This document shows positions 1-8,141 of a stretch of DNA of 49,062 nucleotides, one piece after another. This DNA is from a virus. Position 1 is the first letter of the stretch, and each line of letters opens with the position of its first letter. Both the position numbers and the translations under genes were made by a program. Location of the stretch: positions 1 through 49,062 of IMG/VR virus record IMGVR_UViG_3300044612_001598. One strand, 5' to 3'. The notes under the pieces are model-generated. The model saw only the letters and a list, made by a program, of their open reading frames with translations. It searched no databases and was not told where the DNA came from.

Positions 1-1123
1 TAGTGATTGCACTTTGCGCTGCAGAATTTGTTAACCCAACAACACTAGGCACTGTTCGCATTACTGGTGGTGTAACTGGTGTTACAGGAGTAACTGGTGT
101 TACAGGAGTGACATCTGGTGTTACAGGAGTAACATCTGGTGTTACAGGGGTTACTGGTGTTACAGGGGTTACTGGTGTTACTGGTGTAACTGGTGTAACA
201 GGCGTTACTGGTGTAACTGGTGTAACAGGGTTAGACGCAAATACTGGAGATAAAGACAAGTTTCCAACACAGTTACCGCTAATTGTATATCCACTAGCAA
301 TGTCTGCTGCAGATACATTAGGGTATGCAGTATTTAATCCGCAGTTTGTATTATCTGAAATAAGTGAATAGCCAAGGAAAGCACCATCACTGCTAAGCAA
401 AGAGTCAGGAATGTTTGTTGGTATTGTATATGATGTAGTGTATGTTGTATTTGGAGGACAATCTGTTACTCCAGGACCACAGTTGTATGTCACATTAAAG
501 AATGTTTGAGCATTTGATCCTTCATATATATCACCATATGCAACCCAAGCATTTTCTGCAACCTTTAACAAAGTTACCTGTCCATACTGTGTGTCAATAA
601 ATAGTTGTGATCTTTTGCTATTAATTGTTACTCCTGCTGCTGCAACAAACTGAGTTACTCCTGAACCCATTTCAATTAAGTTGTAACTAGACCCTACTGG
701 AATTGCTACAGATGAGTTTGTAGGAACTGTAAGGTCCATTGTTGAAGATGTATTGAGAAGAATTGTTTTTGATACGTCTGTTAGAGCCAATGTAAAACCT
801 GTATTTTTTGTAATTACGCTTTTTTGTGCAGAAAGAGTGTTTGAAATACCATCTATTTGGTTTTGAAGATTTGTGTCAGCAGTTGTTCTGCTTGTTGCCT
901 CTGAGGAAATTGCATTAGATAAAGATTTTAGGTGTCCTGCGACTGACTTTGTGTTGATACTTGTTGCTGTACCATTTAAATCATTTGAAGTTGGTATAAC
1001 ATTTGATCCATAATGATAAAGTCTTAATGCTTCCTGAATATCTGCTGCATCTTCATAGCCAGGTATCTTGGTTGGGTATAACCCAGAGCCATTTTCAGTA
1101 TCATCAATAAATTCAGCAGCCAT
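1..1123 (-). CDS. Tail-fibre-like protein with Val-Thr-Pro repeats and PASTA-like segment (partial)
   Basis: Reading left from the ATG at 1123 the frame stays open to the window edge (374 codons), so the C-terminus is missing. The N-terminal ~270 residues look like a phage fibre/adhesin (low complexity, rich in Thr, Ser and Asn, with a pair of Cys near the CGPG and DCPP segments). A stalk of repeated Val-Thr-Pro triplets follows. It leads into [20 protein letters not shown], which has the VPxVVGLxxxxAxxAI signature of a PASTA domain (peptidoglycan/muropeptide binding in actinobacterial PknB and PBPs). It is last in the minus-strand tail operon and likely virion-exposed. The repeat and open frame are seen directly; PASTA is a good motif match but truncated; receptor or wall binding is inferred. 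Confidence 0.75.
   Translation of the reverse strand, partial: MAAEFIDDTENGSGLYPTKIPGYEDAADIQEALRLYHYGSNVIPTSNDLNGTATSINTKSVAGHLKSLSNAISSEATSRTTADTNLQNQIDGISNTLSAQKSVITKNTGFTLALTDVSKTILLNTSSTMDLTVPTNSSVAIPVGSSYNLIEMGSGVTQFVAAAGVTINSKRSQLFIDTQYGQVTLLKVAENAWVAYGDIYEGSNAQTFFNVTYNCGPGVTDCPPNTTYTTSYTIPTNIPDSLLSSDGAFLGYSLISDNTNCGLNTAYPNVSAADIASGYTISGNCVGNLSLSPVFASNPVTPVTPVTPVTPVTPVTPVTPVTPVTPVTPDVTPVTPDVTPVTPVTPVTPVTPPVMRTVPSVVGLTNSAAQSAIT
68..230 (-). repeat. Coding tandem repeat for a VTP stalk
   Basis: Imperfect 9-base units (ggtgttaca / ggtgtaact on the plus strand) recur through about 160 bases and encode repeated Val-Thr-Pro on the minus strand, with two Asp-containing interruptions. Such repeats usually form extended, length-variable linkers. 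Slippage could change the stalk length between isolates. Confidence 0.85.
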
Positions 1124-1142
1124 TTAATATCACCATCTTAGA

Positions 1143-1730
1143 TTATACCACCGTAATTAGGAAATGAATATAGACGGTTCTATTTAGACCAACCCAACTT
1201 CCTCCTGAAAATTCAACGGCATTTATATCAACTGGCAATATCTGATCTCCAGTACCTGCCTGAAACTCTAAAGGTTTAACTGTAATTGAGTGAGCAATAG
1301 GGTTTGCAGGGTCAGAGAATGTGCATTGGATATTAAAATTTTCTGCTGTTAGTCCACCAACAAGGCTAAGTGGGGCAATATTAGATACCTTAAAGTCTAC
1401 TTCGCTTGTTGTCTTGCCATTTGTAAACGCTACCTGTCTAATTACACTAAACTTGTCTGTCATAAGTGTTGCTGTTTCTACCCAAGTATTTACGCCAGAA
1501 ACATTTTGGTATTGGTACATAACTAAATAGTCTTCATCTGTAGCCTGAACATTTATATACAAATCAAGCAGTTGCAATGTAACAGAATGTGATACTGTAT
1601 TTGGGTTTCCGTATCCTACAAGGAAAAGGTTTCCTCTTTGTCCTTGTGGTCCAAAATCTACTTCGACATTTACATTTGCTGTACCGCCAATTACTTTAAC
1701 ATCTTCTGGTGATACAAAAATATTTGTCAT
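1143..1730 (-). CDS. Putative tail/baseplate-associated protein
   Basis: 195 residues from ATG at 1730; this start makes a 4-base ATGA overlap with the stop of the upstream gene and is preferred over an ATG 12 bases further up. Beta-rich composition with many Val, Thr and Asn and few charges, like phage fibre adaptor or decoration domains. No family recognised. Its place between the InlB-repeat protein and the VTP/PASTA protein suggests a structural virion component. Confidence 0.6.
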   Translation of the reverse strand: MTNIFVSPEDVKVIGGTANVNVEVDFGPQGQRGNLFLVGYGNPNTVSHSVTLQLLDLYINVQATDEDYLVMYQYQNVSGVNTWVETATLMTDKFSVIRQVAFTNGKTTSEVDFKVSNIAPLSLVGGLTAENFNIQCTFSDPANPIAHSITVKPLEFQAGTGDQILPVDINAVEFSGGSWVGLNRTVYIHFLITVV

Positions 1731-2359
1731 TGTACCGTCCACTTAGGATAAAGTCTTATGTCTCCATTAATTAAAGGAATAGTAGATCCTGCGGTATATA
1801 CGGTTCCAGTTCCGTCAGCAGATCTTGACCAACCAGAGAAAGAGTATCCAAGTCTTGCAAGTGTTCCGTTATTTGCAACAATGACGTTTTGGTTTGGAAC
1901 ATATTCTGTTGTATCTGTTGGCACTTGTCCGCTTGTTGCATTTGTATTATTATAAATAACTCTATATGTGGCAGGTGCTCTATTTGGTGATCCAATCCCC
2001 TGTGAAACATCATCTGTTACAGAAATAGAGCCAGTTAAAAGTGTCAAAATTTTATCGTATGTTCCTGCTCCTTGTGAATAAACCTGAACGTCATACTCAT
2101 AAGTAATAGAAGAGTTCATCGCTGCTCCATTTTCTGGAGTTATTGCACAAGTTATATGGGTTCCATCTGTTGAGATTATTGCGCTACCAGTAATTTGATT
2201 TGCAACTCCTGCTGTACCTCTTACCTCTGCAATTTTAAATGTGGCATTGCTATAGTCGTTTAGATAAAAGATAGAGTTATCTGTTTTTTGAGGGTAGATC
2301 TTAAACTCATGGGTGTCACCCTTGTAGTAATTTATATTGAGTTCTCCTGGAAATGCCAT
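1727..2359 (-). CDS. Tail-fibre-like protein with C-terminal InlB B-repeat-like domain
   Basis: About 210 residues. The N-terminal ~125 residues resemble a small beta-sandwich tail protein (MAFPGELNINYYKGDTHEF opening). The C-terminal ~75 residues match the Listeria-Bacteroides / InlB B-repeat pattern: a YxVxYxxN strand, a GYxFxGWSxxxDGTGxxYxxG core and a final LYPKW. InlB B-repeats are beta-grasp modules of surface adhesins. The ATG at 2359 is chosen because TATAAT ends exactly 6 bases before it; an in-frame ATG at 2383 also exists. Likely receptor-binding structure. Confidence 0.7.
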   Translation of the reverse strand: MAFPGELNINYYKGDTHEFKIYPQKTDNSIFYLNDYSNATFKIAEVRGTAGVANQITGSAIISTDGTHITCAITPENGAAMNSSITYEYDVQVYSQGAGTYDKILTLLTGSISVTDDVSQGIGSPNRAPATYRVIYNNTNATSGQVPTDTTEYVPNQNVIVANNGTLARLGYSFSGWSRSADGTGTVYTAGSTIPLINGDIRLYPKWTVQ

Positions 2360-2366
2360 AGTTTTA

Positions 2367-3095
2367 TTATACCACGCTGACATATATAGATTTGAGAATT
2401 ACTGATGCGTCATAATCGGTTCTAATTTGAGGAACTGCTCCGTTACCCCATATTTTTTGGTTTTCAATAAAAACCTGCTGGGTTACAGTTATTGGATAGG
2501 TATGTTGATATTTCATTGAGCCTATAAACTGAGCAATGTCTAGTTCGCTGTTTGGAGAATATGTTCGAATCCAGGCTTCTGTGTTACTGCTATATGTCGT
2601 TAACTCAAAACTGTAGGTTATAAATACTTGAGAGCCTTCTTTAAGTCCTTTAAAATTAAAGGCTCTAGCGTGGTCATTCCATAATGAAGCACAATCTTTA
2701 GGTAAATATCTTTCGTTTGATAATTCATCAGATAAAACAAAAACAGTTACCCATCCATCGTCTCCCTCAGATATTCCAAGTTTAAAAGGTTTTTCTATTT
2801 TATTGTGATAAGAAGCCCATCCTGCTTGCTGTCCTGAAGACGATAGAGAACTTAATCCTTCTCTTCCTTCTGGTCCTCGTGGACCTATTTTTCCTTCTGG
2901 TCCTTGAGGCCCTTCTTTCCCGTCTGCACCATCTCTACCATCTCTACCTGCAGGTCCCTGTGGCCCAGTTGGTCCAGGGACTGGAAGAAATGAAAGAACG
3001 TTATCTACAGAGGTAGATGCCTGACTTTGTTCTACTTGTGCAGCATAAGAAGATTTTTTTGCACCTGGAAAATCCATAGATTTAGAAACGGCCAT
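2367..3095 (-). CDS. Collagen-like tail-fibre protein
   Basis: 242 residues. Residues ~38-80 are an uninterrupted Gly-X-Y tract rich in GPxGPQGPxG and GRDGRDG units, the pattern of collagen-like triple-helical stalks in phage fibres. It is followed by a ~160-residue globular C-terminal domain with aromatic beta-rich sequence. The N-terminal ~35 residues may attach to the virion. GATAAT lies 6 bases before the ATG, implying a leaderless start. The proline-rich X/Y positions make it a candidate substrate for the window's prolyl-hydroxylase-type oxygenases (inference). Confidence 0.8.
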   Translation of the reverse strand: MAVSKSMDFPGAKKSSYAAQVEQSQASTSVDNVLSFLPVPGPTGPQGPAGRDGRDGADGKEGPQGPEGKIGPRGPEGREGLSSLSSSGQQAGWASYHNKIEKPFKLGISEGDDGWVTVFVLSDELSNERYLPKDCASLWNDHARAFNFKGLKEGSQVFITYSFELTTYSSNTEAWIRTYSPNSELDIAQFIGSMKYQHTYPITVTQQVFIENQKIWGNGAVPQIRTDYDASVILKSIYVSVV

Positions 3096-3115
3096 GGGTA
3101 CATTATCTCACGATA

Positions 3116-4204
3116 TTAAGTAAGTGACTCTATAGATGTAATGATTCCGTTGGTAACTGTAACAATTTTAGAGTCTGATGTTTGGAATGTTCCCGTTGCT
3201 CCCGTTGGCAAATCTCCAAGAGTTGCTACAACTTTGTCTGCATCAGAATAGCCAGATGTTCTTGCGCTATTAATTATTGCACCACTATATGTATTGATAT
3301 TTACTGAAGAAGGAACGGCATTTGAAGTAATGGTAACTTCAGGCGCTGCAATAGTTACTGCTCCAGAAGAAGCCTGTAGATATATATCTGCATCATTAAC
3401 CTCTAAAGCAAGATCATTATCACCTGAATTTATAAGTCCCAAGACTTTAAGGGCACCAAAATTAGTAGGTCCATACAAAGTTCCATCTTCAGCAAACACA
3501 TCAGTTCCTGGCTCACCTTTTGCTGCGAGTAAATTCCAAAATCCTGGAGAAGGAGTGTCTCCAACATTTCCGCCATTAGCACCAACACGATACCAAAGTT
3601 GTCCGTCATATGTTGCTATATCTCCAACGGCATATGATGCTCCGCCATTGTATTCTCCTGTGTAATTCCAAAGTGCATCTGCACCATTTATACCATCTGC
3701 ACCTTTAGGAATCCAAACCTCCCATTGTGCAGTGTTTCCAACTGGATCTCCAAGTTGTCCACTTGCTTTAGCAAGATAAAGTTGTCCGTCTGATCCTCTA
3801 ACTACTGCAATGTCTGGAACGTATCCGCTATTTGGATTGTAGTTTCCTAAATAGTAAATTCCAAAGTCTGCACCATTGGTTCCGTTAGTTCCATTGATAC
3901 CATTTGCACCTGCTTGGCCATCTGCACCCTTTGATGCAATTAAATCAAACTTTGCAGTATTTGTTGGAAGTGTTCCAGCAGTTGTTGCTGACTTTGTATA
4001 ATAAAGTTGTCCTTGGTAGGTTACTAAATCTCCAACTGCATAAGCAGCAGCAGGGTTGTATGCACCCTGATATGACCATAGAGCAGGTGTTCCTGGCAAA
4101 CCATTTTGACCTGCTGGTCCTTGCTGACCTTGTGGTCCTGGAGCACCTTCGTCTCCCTTGTCTCCAACTGCGCCTGGCATTGGAACAATTTTAATAACTG
4201 CCAT
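3116..4204 (-). CDS. Collagen-like receptor-binding protein with three CBM5/12-like modules
   Basis: 362 residues from the ATG at 4204 (TAATG overlap with the upstream stop). A short Gly-X-Y tract (~residues 15-38) precedes three related modules near residues 42-95, 112-165 and 178-235. Each has a W/Y-x-Y-xGxY...Y..GDxxxYxGQLYY core like chitin-binding CBM5/12 domains, joined by KGADGxxG collagen-like linkers. A beta-helical or trimerising C-terminal part (repeated VTI, NIN and TSD segments) follows. The modular build fits a carbohydrate-binding tail spike or fibre. Confidence 0.75.
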   Translation of the reverse strand: MAVIKIVPMPGAVGDKGDEGAPGPQGQQGPAGQNGLPGTPALWSYQGAYNPAAAYAVGDLVTYQGQLYYTKSATTAGTLPTNTAKFDLIASKGADGQAGANGINGTNGTNGADFGIYYLGNYNPNSGYVPDIAVVRGSDGQLYLAKASGQLGDPVGNTAQWEVWIPKGADGINGADALWNYTGEYNGGASYAVGDIATYDGQLWYRVGANGGNVGDTPSPGFWNLLAAKGEPGTDVFAEDGTLYGPTNFGALKVLGLINSGDNDLALEVNDADIYLQASSGAVTIAAPEVTITSNAVPSSVNINTYSGAIINSARTSGYSDADKVVATLGDLPTGATGTFQTSDSKIVTVTNGIITSIESLT

Positions 4205-4599
4205 TATAGTGTACCCCCTGGTGTGATGTCGCCTAATACATGTATGGTTCCAATTACAGGAGTCCAAACAGTATCTTCGATTAGTTCTGGAATAGTTACT
4301 TGAACATCAAATGGTAGTTCTGCAACTGTTCTTAAATATTTTAATCCCCAATTTTTTGTAACTGATGGATGAGCCTTTATATCAACAAATCCAGGACCAG
4401 GCTCACATTCAAGAGCGTCTAGAATATCTCCAGATTGATCATAAGCGGTTGCTCTAAAAATCCATCCATCTGTATCATAAAAATCTACTTCATTGGGCTG
4501 TAAAAACTCAACACGAAGGGAGCCAGTATCTCCTCTGACAACACGCCATTGGATGTTTACTGGATCAGCGCCGAAAATTTCTGGGGAGCAAGTAGACAT
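4204..4599 (-). CDS. LtfC-like baseplate/tail-fibre adaptor
   Basis: 131 residues. The WRVVRGDTGSLRVEF opening, a central GWxFRATAYD segment and the closing TPVIGTIHVLGDIT resemble the small beta-sandwich LtfC/p132-type proteins encoded beside phage fibres (recalled family, moderate confidence). It is first in the tail-fibre operon. TATAAT ends exactly 6 bases before the ATG, so its mRNA is probably leaderless, and downstream genes are translationally coupled. Confidence 0.6.
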   Translation of the reverse strand: MSTCSPEIFGADPVNIQWRVVRGDTGSLRVEFLQPNEVDFYDTDGWIFRATAYDQSGDILDALECEPGPGFVDIKAHPSVTKNWGLKYLRTVAELPFDVQVTIPELIEDTVWTPVIGTIHVLGDITPGGTL

Positions 4600-4622
4600 A
4601 ATGTGATTATACCATAAAAAAA

Positions 4623-4673
4623 TGACTAGTACTCAGGCTGGTGGGTATGAAAGACAAACCAGAGTACTAGTCA
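4623..4673. repeat. 12-bp perfect inverted repeat
   Basis: TGACTAGTACTC (4623-4634) and GAGTACTAGTCA (4662-4673) are perfect arms around a 27-base centre. It sits between the tail-fibre operon promoter and the end of the next minus-strand gene. No U-tract follows it on the minus strand, so a termination, operator or RNA-stability role cannot be separated from sequence alone. Confidence 0.7.
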
Positions 4674-4674
4674 A

Positions 4675-4874
4675 TATAAATTATATCATATCAGGACAAT
4701 ACGGACATGTATATAAAAAGTTATCAAATTGTTATTGTCTGTAATGTCCGTTTTATACTGGTTTGTCATATAGTGTCAGGATGTCGGATAGTGTATACTT
4801 AAAATATATAAGAAAAAAGAACTATCTTTAAGGTTTATATATAGAAGATATCTTATATATAGTATATAGGAAGT
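4675..4874. promoter_or_regulatory. AT-rich intergenic region with ATGTCCG box
   Basis: No gene seen. It holds the ATGTCCGTTTT box (near 4744) found also in the early-region control modules, a partly complementary CGGACAT near 4700, and a TATACTTAAAAT -10-like element near 4793 on the plus strand. What a plus-strand transcript here would express is unclear; the next gene is on the minus strand. Confidence 0.35.
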
Positions 4875-5141
4875 TTACTTGCTAAGTCTGTCAATATGGT
4901 CAAGTAAGATTTTATACATTTCGTCAAGTTTTTTCTCTTGTCTATCTCGTGACATTATAGAGTCTATTCTTTGTTCGTCTAAAGCAGTTTCTAATCTTGA
5001 GACTTGATCTTTTAAACTTGATCCAGAATTGGGTTTAAGTTCGCTGAGATAATGTTTTACCATCCACTTGATCGCAAGAGCGATTGATGATACAATTGTA
5101 AGTATAGCGACGATTAATGAGGCCCAGTCTTGAATTGTCAT
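4875..5141 (-). CDS. Membrane-anchored coiled-coil protein (possible holin-like)
   Basis: 88 residues from ATG at 5141 (MTIQDWASLIV). One hydrophobic segment spans about residues 8-27 and is followed by a charged, heptad-like helix to the C-terminus. This architecture is common in phage holin-like/XhlA-type and other small membrane proteins. It is upstream of the tail genes and divergent from the gene at 5174. Lysis function is only a guess; another holin candidate lies at 30521-30820. Confidence 0.55.
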   Translation of the reverse strand: MTIQDWASLIVAILTIVSSIALAIKWMVKHYLSELKPNSGSSLKDQVSRLETALDEQRIDSIMSRDRQEKKLDEMYKILLDHIDRLSK

Positions 5142-5173
5142 AACTAGATTATTATAAGGGGTATTTAACAAAA

Positions 5174-5944
5174 ATGAAAACAGACATACTCAAAACACTT
5201 GAGCATTCCAAGAATCTTATTATATCCCCCGACATGGATGGTTTTATGTCCGCAAAATTACTGGAGCGTTTTAACGGTTCGAAAATAGTAGGATCATATG
5301 ATAAAAATATTTTGTGTCTCGCCGACGGTATCAATCCAGAGGAATGTCTTTTTGTCGACTGTGATATGAATAGGCCAGGGTATGTGTCAATCGGAAATCA
5401 TATGAGACTCCTAGAAGATAACATAGCGCCTAACTCATTTAATCCGAATGTACACTATAAGGTCAACAAGTATCGAGAAAAGTTTCCGTTCGCAACTGCG
5501 TTTTTAATTTCGTTCGCAATAGAGGCTGATACATCCGATGAAGACAAAATACGCATGGCATTCGCTGACTCTACACTACGCAATATGGAGTTCTACAGCG
5601 AGAACATGCGAAACTGGTCTACAAGGATGAAGTCTGCAGAAGTATCCTATGTTATGGAAAACCTCGAATCCACAATAGAGTCAGATAATAAATTTAGAGA
5701 AGTATATGTTGATCAAGCATTTACAAGTAAAAGGTTTGGCAAGACAAGATATTTGGATAACCTTAATAAGGCCCTAGAAGCCGAACAGATGGCCTTTGAA
5801 CCAATAGTTAGTGGTATCAAGTACATGTCAGACAAAGTCGGCTTAAACACCGTCATAAGGTATAATAGAGATATAGTTTCATATGCTGAGATATTCGGAG
5901 GCGAGTTTTCAGTCACATATGATCAGGAGATAGAATGGAAATAA
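5174..5944 (+). CDS. Hypothetical protein, possibly a degenerate DHH-type phosphoesterase
   Basis: 256 residues. Near the N-terminus a SPDMDGFMSAKLL motif followed by LFVDCDM and SIGNHM resembles the DxDG...SA, D and DHH metal-binding spacing of the DHH/RecJ superfamily, but the third motif is altered. The rest is helical with no motif recognised. It is divergent from 4875-5141 and followed after one base by the gene at 5946. The family call is tentative. Confidence 0.45.
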   Translation: MKTDILKTLEHSKNLIISPDMDGFMSAKLLERFNGSKIVGSYDKNILCLADGINPEECLFVDCDMNRPGYVSIGNHMRLLEDNIAPNSFNPNVHYKVNKYREKFPFATAFLISFAIEADTSDEDKIRMAFADSTLRNMEFYSENMRNWSTRMKSAEVSYVMENLESTIESDNKFREVYVDQAFTSKRFGKTRYLDNLNKALEAEQMAFEPIVSGIKYMSDKVGLNTVIRYNRDIVSYAEIFGGEFSVTYDQEIEWK

Positions 5945-5945
5945 A

Positions 5946-6140
5946 ATGACAAGAGAAGAAGTTGTAACATTAATGTGCAATACCGTTGACGAGTTCAACA
6001 GATATAGTGCTGCACAGAATAACTTTTCAGCAGAACAGATTGAAGAGTTTATCCTAGCAGGACGTGAGCAAATGGAGTTTGTTAATGGTATGCTCTATGA
6101 CGTTTTGAGAGATCATGGAGTTATTGCAGAATGGAACTAA
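5946..6140 (+). CDS. Small hypothetical protein
   Basis: 64 residues, acidic and helical, starting one base after the preceding stop. Its end overlaps the next gene's start by 10 bases, so the three plus-strand genes 5174-6277 likely form one transcript. No family recognised. Confidence 0.6.
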   Translation: MTREEVVTLMCNTVDEFNRYSAAQNNFSAEQIEEFILAGREQMEFVNGMLYDVLRDHGVIAEWN

Positions 6141-6277
6141 AGCAATATTTGATGAATTGTGATTTAGAGGATCTTTCTGAGTCTACCCAGGAAAAATACG
6201 AACATATTGCAAATATGCGTAAATCAACTGAGGAGTATTGGCGTAACCGTATTACTGCTGAAAATCAATCAAACTAG
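6131..6277 (+). CDS. Small hypothetical protein
   Basis: 48 residues (starts MELKQYLMNCDLEDL), charged and helical. Overlaps the previous gene by 10 bases and converges on the minus-strand gene ending at 6274. Spacing and overlap are the main support. Confidence 0.45.
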   Translation: MELKQYLMNCDLEDLSESTQEKYEHIANMRKSTEEYWRNRITAENQSN

Positions 6278-6462
6278 TCTTTGCAAGAACAATTAGTGCA
6301 GCAGGTTTCTGAAAATAATTTTAGTGCCAAACCATCGTTTTCTGGTCTACCCATATCTTCCCAAAATCTTTCTCTACCCATAGCATCTGTTTCTCTTATA
6401 GGTGATGATTCGGTCTCAAGATCTATGTCCCAGGCGTTTTCGAAATTATCTAATATTCCCAT
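6274..6462 (-). CDS. Small Cys-tailed protein
   Basis: 62 residues from the ATG at 6462, which has TATAAT exactly 6 bases before it (leaderless-type start). The C-terminus carries a Cys cluster (CCTNCSCKD), suggesting metal or redox chemistry. The N-terminal part is acidic. Function unknown. Confidence 0.55.
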   Translation of the reverse strand: MGILDNFENAWDIDLETESSPIRETDAMGRERFWEDMGRPENDGLALKLFSETCCTNCSCKD

Positions 6463-6681
6463 GAATTCATTATACCGCAAAATCTGAAAAATTTTTAAAA
6501 TTCAAATACCTCAAAATCTGAATATTTTTACCAGATGTATGATGCGTGATTTAAAAAACAATAGGGCAAAAATATAGTGAGCACATACTCGGGCTTTTTT
6601 CTTGATGCTAACTAATTTAGTAGGCGGTGCCTAGTAACTTTTAATCACTGGCACCTACCTAATAAATATCACCACGCCATG
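6463..6681. other. Intergenic region with imperfect inverted repeat
   Basis: No gene seen. Contains AAAATCTGAA twice near 6478-6523, and an imperfect stem pairing the GGTGCC segment near 6625 with GGCACC near 6651, just downstream of the minus-strand gene ending at 6682. The stem could end or protect that transcript; there is no clear U-tract. Confidence 0.4.
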
Positions 6682-6972
6682 TTAACTAGTTTTACTTAGT
6701 ATAGGAACGACTTTGCGATCTACCCAAGCCTTCATTTTTTCATTTTCTTTTGCTTGTTTTAGGTCTATGTTAGTAATTCCAACATCTCTTAGAATTTTGC
6801 TAGTTTCTACTACAATAGTTTTAGCGAATGCAACACCTAATAGTTTTAATCCTATTGGTATAGCAACAACTGCGCCTATTGTTAGAACTAACATCATAAC
6901 AGCCATAAAGATAAGTGAGTATTGAACTACATTAGCAAACCATTCAAATGGTGCTGAAATAAAGTCAAACAT
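6682..6972 (-). CDS. Small integral membrane protein
   Basis: 96 residues. A strongly hydrophobic stretch (~residues 17-52) can form one or two membrane helices and is followed by a lysine-rich tail. The start is set by a strong AGGAGG Shine-Dalgarno 4 bases before the ATG. Unknown function; last of a coupled set of minus-strand small genes. Confidence 0.65.
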   Translation of the reverse strand: MFDFISAPFEWFANVVQYSLIFMAVMMLVLTIGAVVAIPIGLKLLGVAFAKTIVVETSKILRDVGITNIDLKQAKENEKMKAWVDRKVVPILSKTS

Positions 6973-6979
6973 TAGCCTC

Positions 6980-7132
6980 CTATATAACTTCTACATTAGT
7001 GATGTCTGTAACATGGTCAATTCTCCATGTGCCGTTGATAATTTCAATAACCTTTTCCCATGAGTGTACTTCATAGACAGGCTGTGAGGTCTTTCCATCT
7101 TTTCCAACTACTGTAAGTATAACGCTATTCAT
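6980..7132 (-). CDS. Small hypothetical protein
   Basis: 50 residues (MNSVILTVVGKDGKTSQ start), beta-rich. Its stop lies next to the Shine-Dalgarno of the following gene. Part of the minus-strand chain from 7548 to 6682. No family recognised. Confidence 0.55.
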   Translation of the reverse strand: MNSVILTVVGKDGKTSQPVYEVHSWEKVIEIINGTWRIDHVTDITNVEVI

Positions 7133-7136
7133 TTAT

Positions 7137-7241
7137 TTATCTCTTTTCTTTTGTGCATAAGCAGGGGTTGATTGTTATTTGTTTACCCTTTTGGGTAACG
7201 ATTGCTAGGGTGCTACATTGTGAGCATAGGTATAGGTGCAT
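7137..7241 (-). CDS. Very small zinc-ribbon-like protein
   Basis: 34 residues. CSQC near the N-terminus and CLC near the C-terminus form a minimal zinc-ribbon pattern. The start shares its A with the previous stop (TAATG), supporting translational coupling. Confidence 0.5.
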   Translation of the reverse strand: MHLYLCSQCSTLAIVTQKGKQITINPCLCTKEKR

Positions 7242-7333
7242 TAGAATTCACTATCCTTATCTAGTATAGTAGGGATAAGTACTAGTATAGTGCATAGCAC
7301 TGACAAGGCTAGGACAATAATAGGCAGGCTCAT
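7241..7333 (-). CDS. Very small membrane peptide
   Basis: 30 residues, nearly all one hydrophobic helix (MSLPIIVLALSVLCTILVLI), with a short charged tail. The start overlaps the upstream stop as TAATG. Too short to classify; coupling is the main support. Confidence 0.45.
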   Translation of the reverse strand: MSLPIIVLALSVLCTILVLIPTILDKDSEF

Positions 7334-7548
7334 TAGATACACTCCTCACAAGGGCATTGTGGGAATTGTCGTTCTTGCTTAATTTTATTAGCAAGACGAA
7401 TAACCTTAGCGTATGTAGTAACGCTTGCACCTCTAAAGTTAACAGGTTCGCCATTTGCTACCTTTTCAGCAGCAAGGGCAATTCGTTGATTTAGTGATAA
7501 GTGTCCATAGGTAGAGGACTCAATGTAATTAGAATCTAGTGTAGTCAT
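7333..7548 (-). CDS. Small hypothetical protein with C-terminal Cys cluster
   Basis: 71 residues, helical, ending in CPCEEC. A GAAAGGTGG Shine-Dalgarno precedes the ATG. First gene of the leftward small-gene chain and divergent from the early rightward genes; the palindromes around 7741-7907 may control both directions. Confidence 0.6.
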   Translation of the reverse strand: MTTLDSNYIESSTYGHLSLNQRIALAAEKVANGEPVNFRGASVTTYAKVIRLANKIKQERQFPQCPCEECI

Positions 7549-7740
7549 TTGTGACCACCTTTCGTTAGTAGTTAATAGGGGCTAAGTTTTATTTGCTTTA
7601 GATTTATTTGCTCTATTTCTAGAGGCTCACCCTAAAGGCTCAAACTTTTTTATTTAATTGTTATAGTAATAATACTAGCAGACATTTTCCGTACTGTCTA
7701 GTATACTCACTAGTAGTCTCACTATGTGGAGCGTGTACTA

Positions 7741-7907
7741 TGTGATTTAGGTCACTTATTCGCTAGGCTCATATAACAATTCGTTATCTTATTTGCTAGG
7801 CTCATAACCTTTTATCTCTATTTAATTTTTCTTATACTAGTATAATAACACATCTACCCCTAAAAGTCAAGCACTAATACGGCGTGTCGTGTGTGATTTA
7901 CCTCACA
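7741..7907. promoter_or_regulatory. Two CRP/GlxR-like palindromes in divergent control region
   Basis: TGTGA-TTTAGG-TCACT (7741-7756) and the perfect TGTGA-TTTACC-TCACA (7892-7907). The consensus TGTGA-N6-TCACA is that of CRP-family regulators, including actinobacterial GlxR/Crp. They flank GCTAGGCTCATA direct repeats at 7762-7773 and 7795-7806. Confidence 0.6.
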
Positions 7908-7981
7908 GGGCCCCGATCTATACCCCCCTATATACACCCCCCTATATAGACCCCCCCCTATATAGGGCCTCGGGCCCTGTG
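7904..7981. repeat. C-tract/TATATA repeats inside a 10-bp inverted repeat
   Basis: Perfect arms CACAGGGCCC (7904-7913) and GGGCCCTGTG (7972-7981) enclose 58 bases holding three units of C6, C6 and C8 each followed by TATATA. The complementary strand has three G-runs of 6-8, so hairpin or G-quadruplex forms are possible. A DnaA-box-like TGTGGATAA follows at 7978. Confidence 0.75.
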
Positions 7982-8088
7982 GATAACCTGTGTATAACTA
8001 ATGTGACCTACATCATATGTGTGCTACATCACAATGTCCGTTTTGCCCTATTTATACCCCTCAATTTGTCAGACCCCCCTGCTATACT
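7978..8088 (+). promoter_or_regulatory. Early control module and promoter for 8142
   Basis: In order: TGTGGATAA (7978-7986, matches the DnaA box TTATCCACA on the other strand); two imperfect palindromes, TGTGA-CCTACA-TCATA (8002-8017) and TGTGT-GCTACA-TCACA (8018-8033); an ATGTCCGTTTTGCCC box immediately after; TTGTCAG (8066-8072), N10, TATACT (8083-8088). The same order recurs before later early genes. Confidence 0.6.
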
Positions 8089-8141
8089 TACTAGTATAAA
8101 GAAAGTTAAATAAAGGTTATTTAACAAGAAAGGAGTCAGAA

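Noticed and set aside
68-230. Short regular repeats considered as a CRISPR array
   Set aside because: Units are 9 bases, lack unique spacers and encode an in-frame Val-Thr-Pro stalk.
3-371. Plus-strand frame rich in Gly-Val-Thr
   Set aside because: It is the complement of the VTP repeat; the minus-strand frame is longer, has a PASTA-like end and belongs to the operon.
6463-6681. GAGCACATACTCGGGCTTTTTT as a strong plus-strand terminator
   Set aside because: The stem is short and imperfect, and the plus-strand genes end at 6277.
8066-8088. TTGTCA taken as a standard -35 box
   Set aside because: Its distance to the -10 is 11 bases, not 16-18, and is constant between copies.
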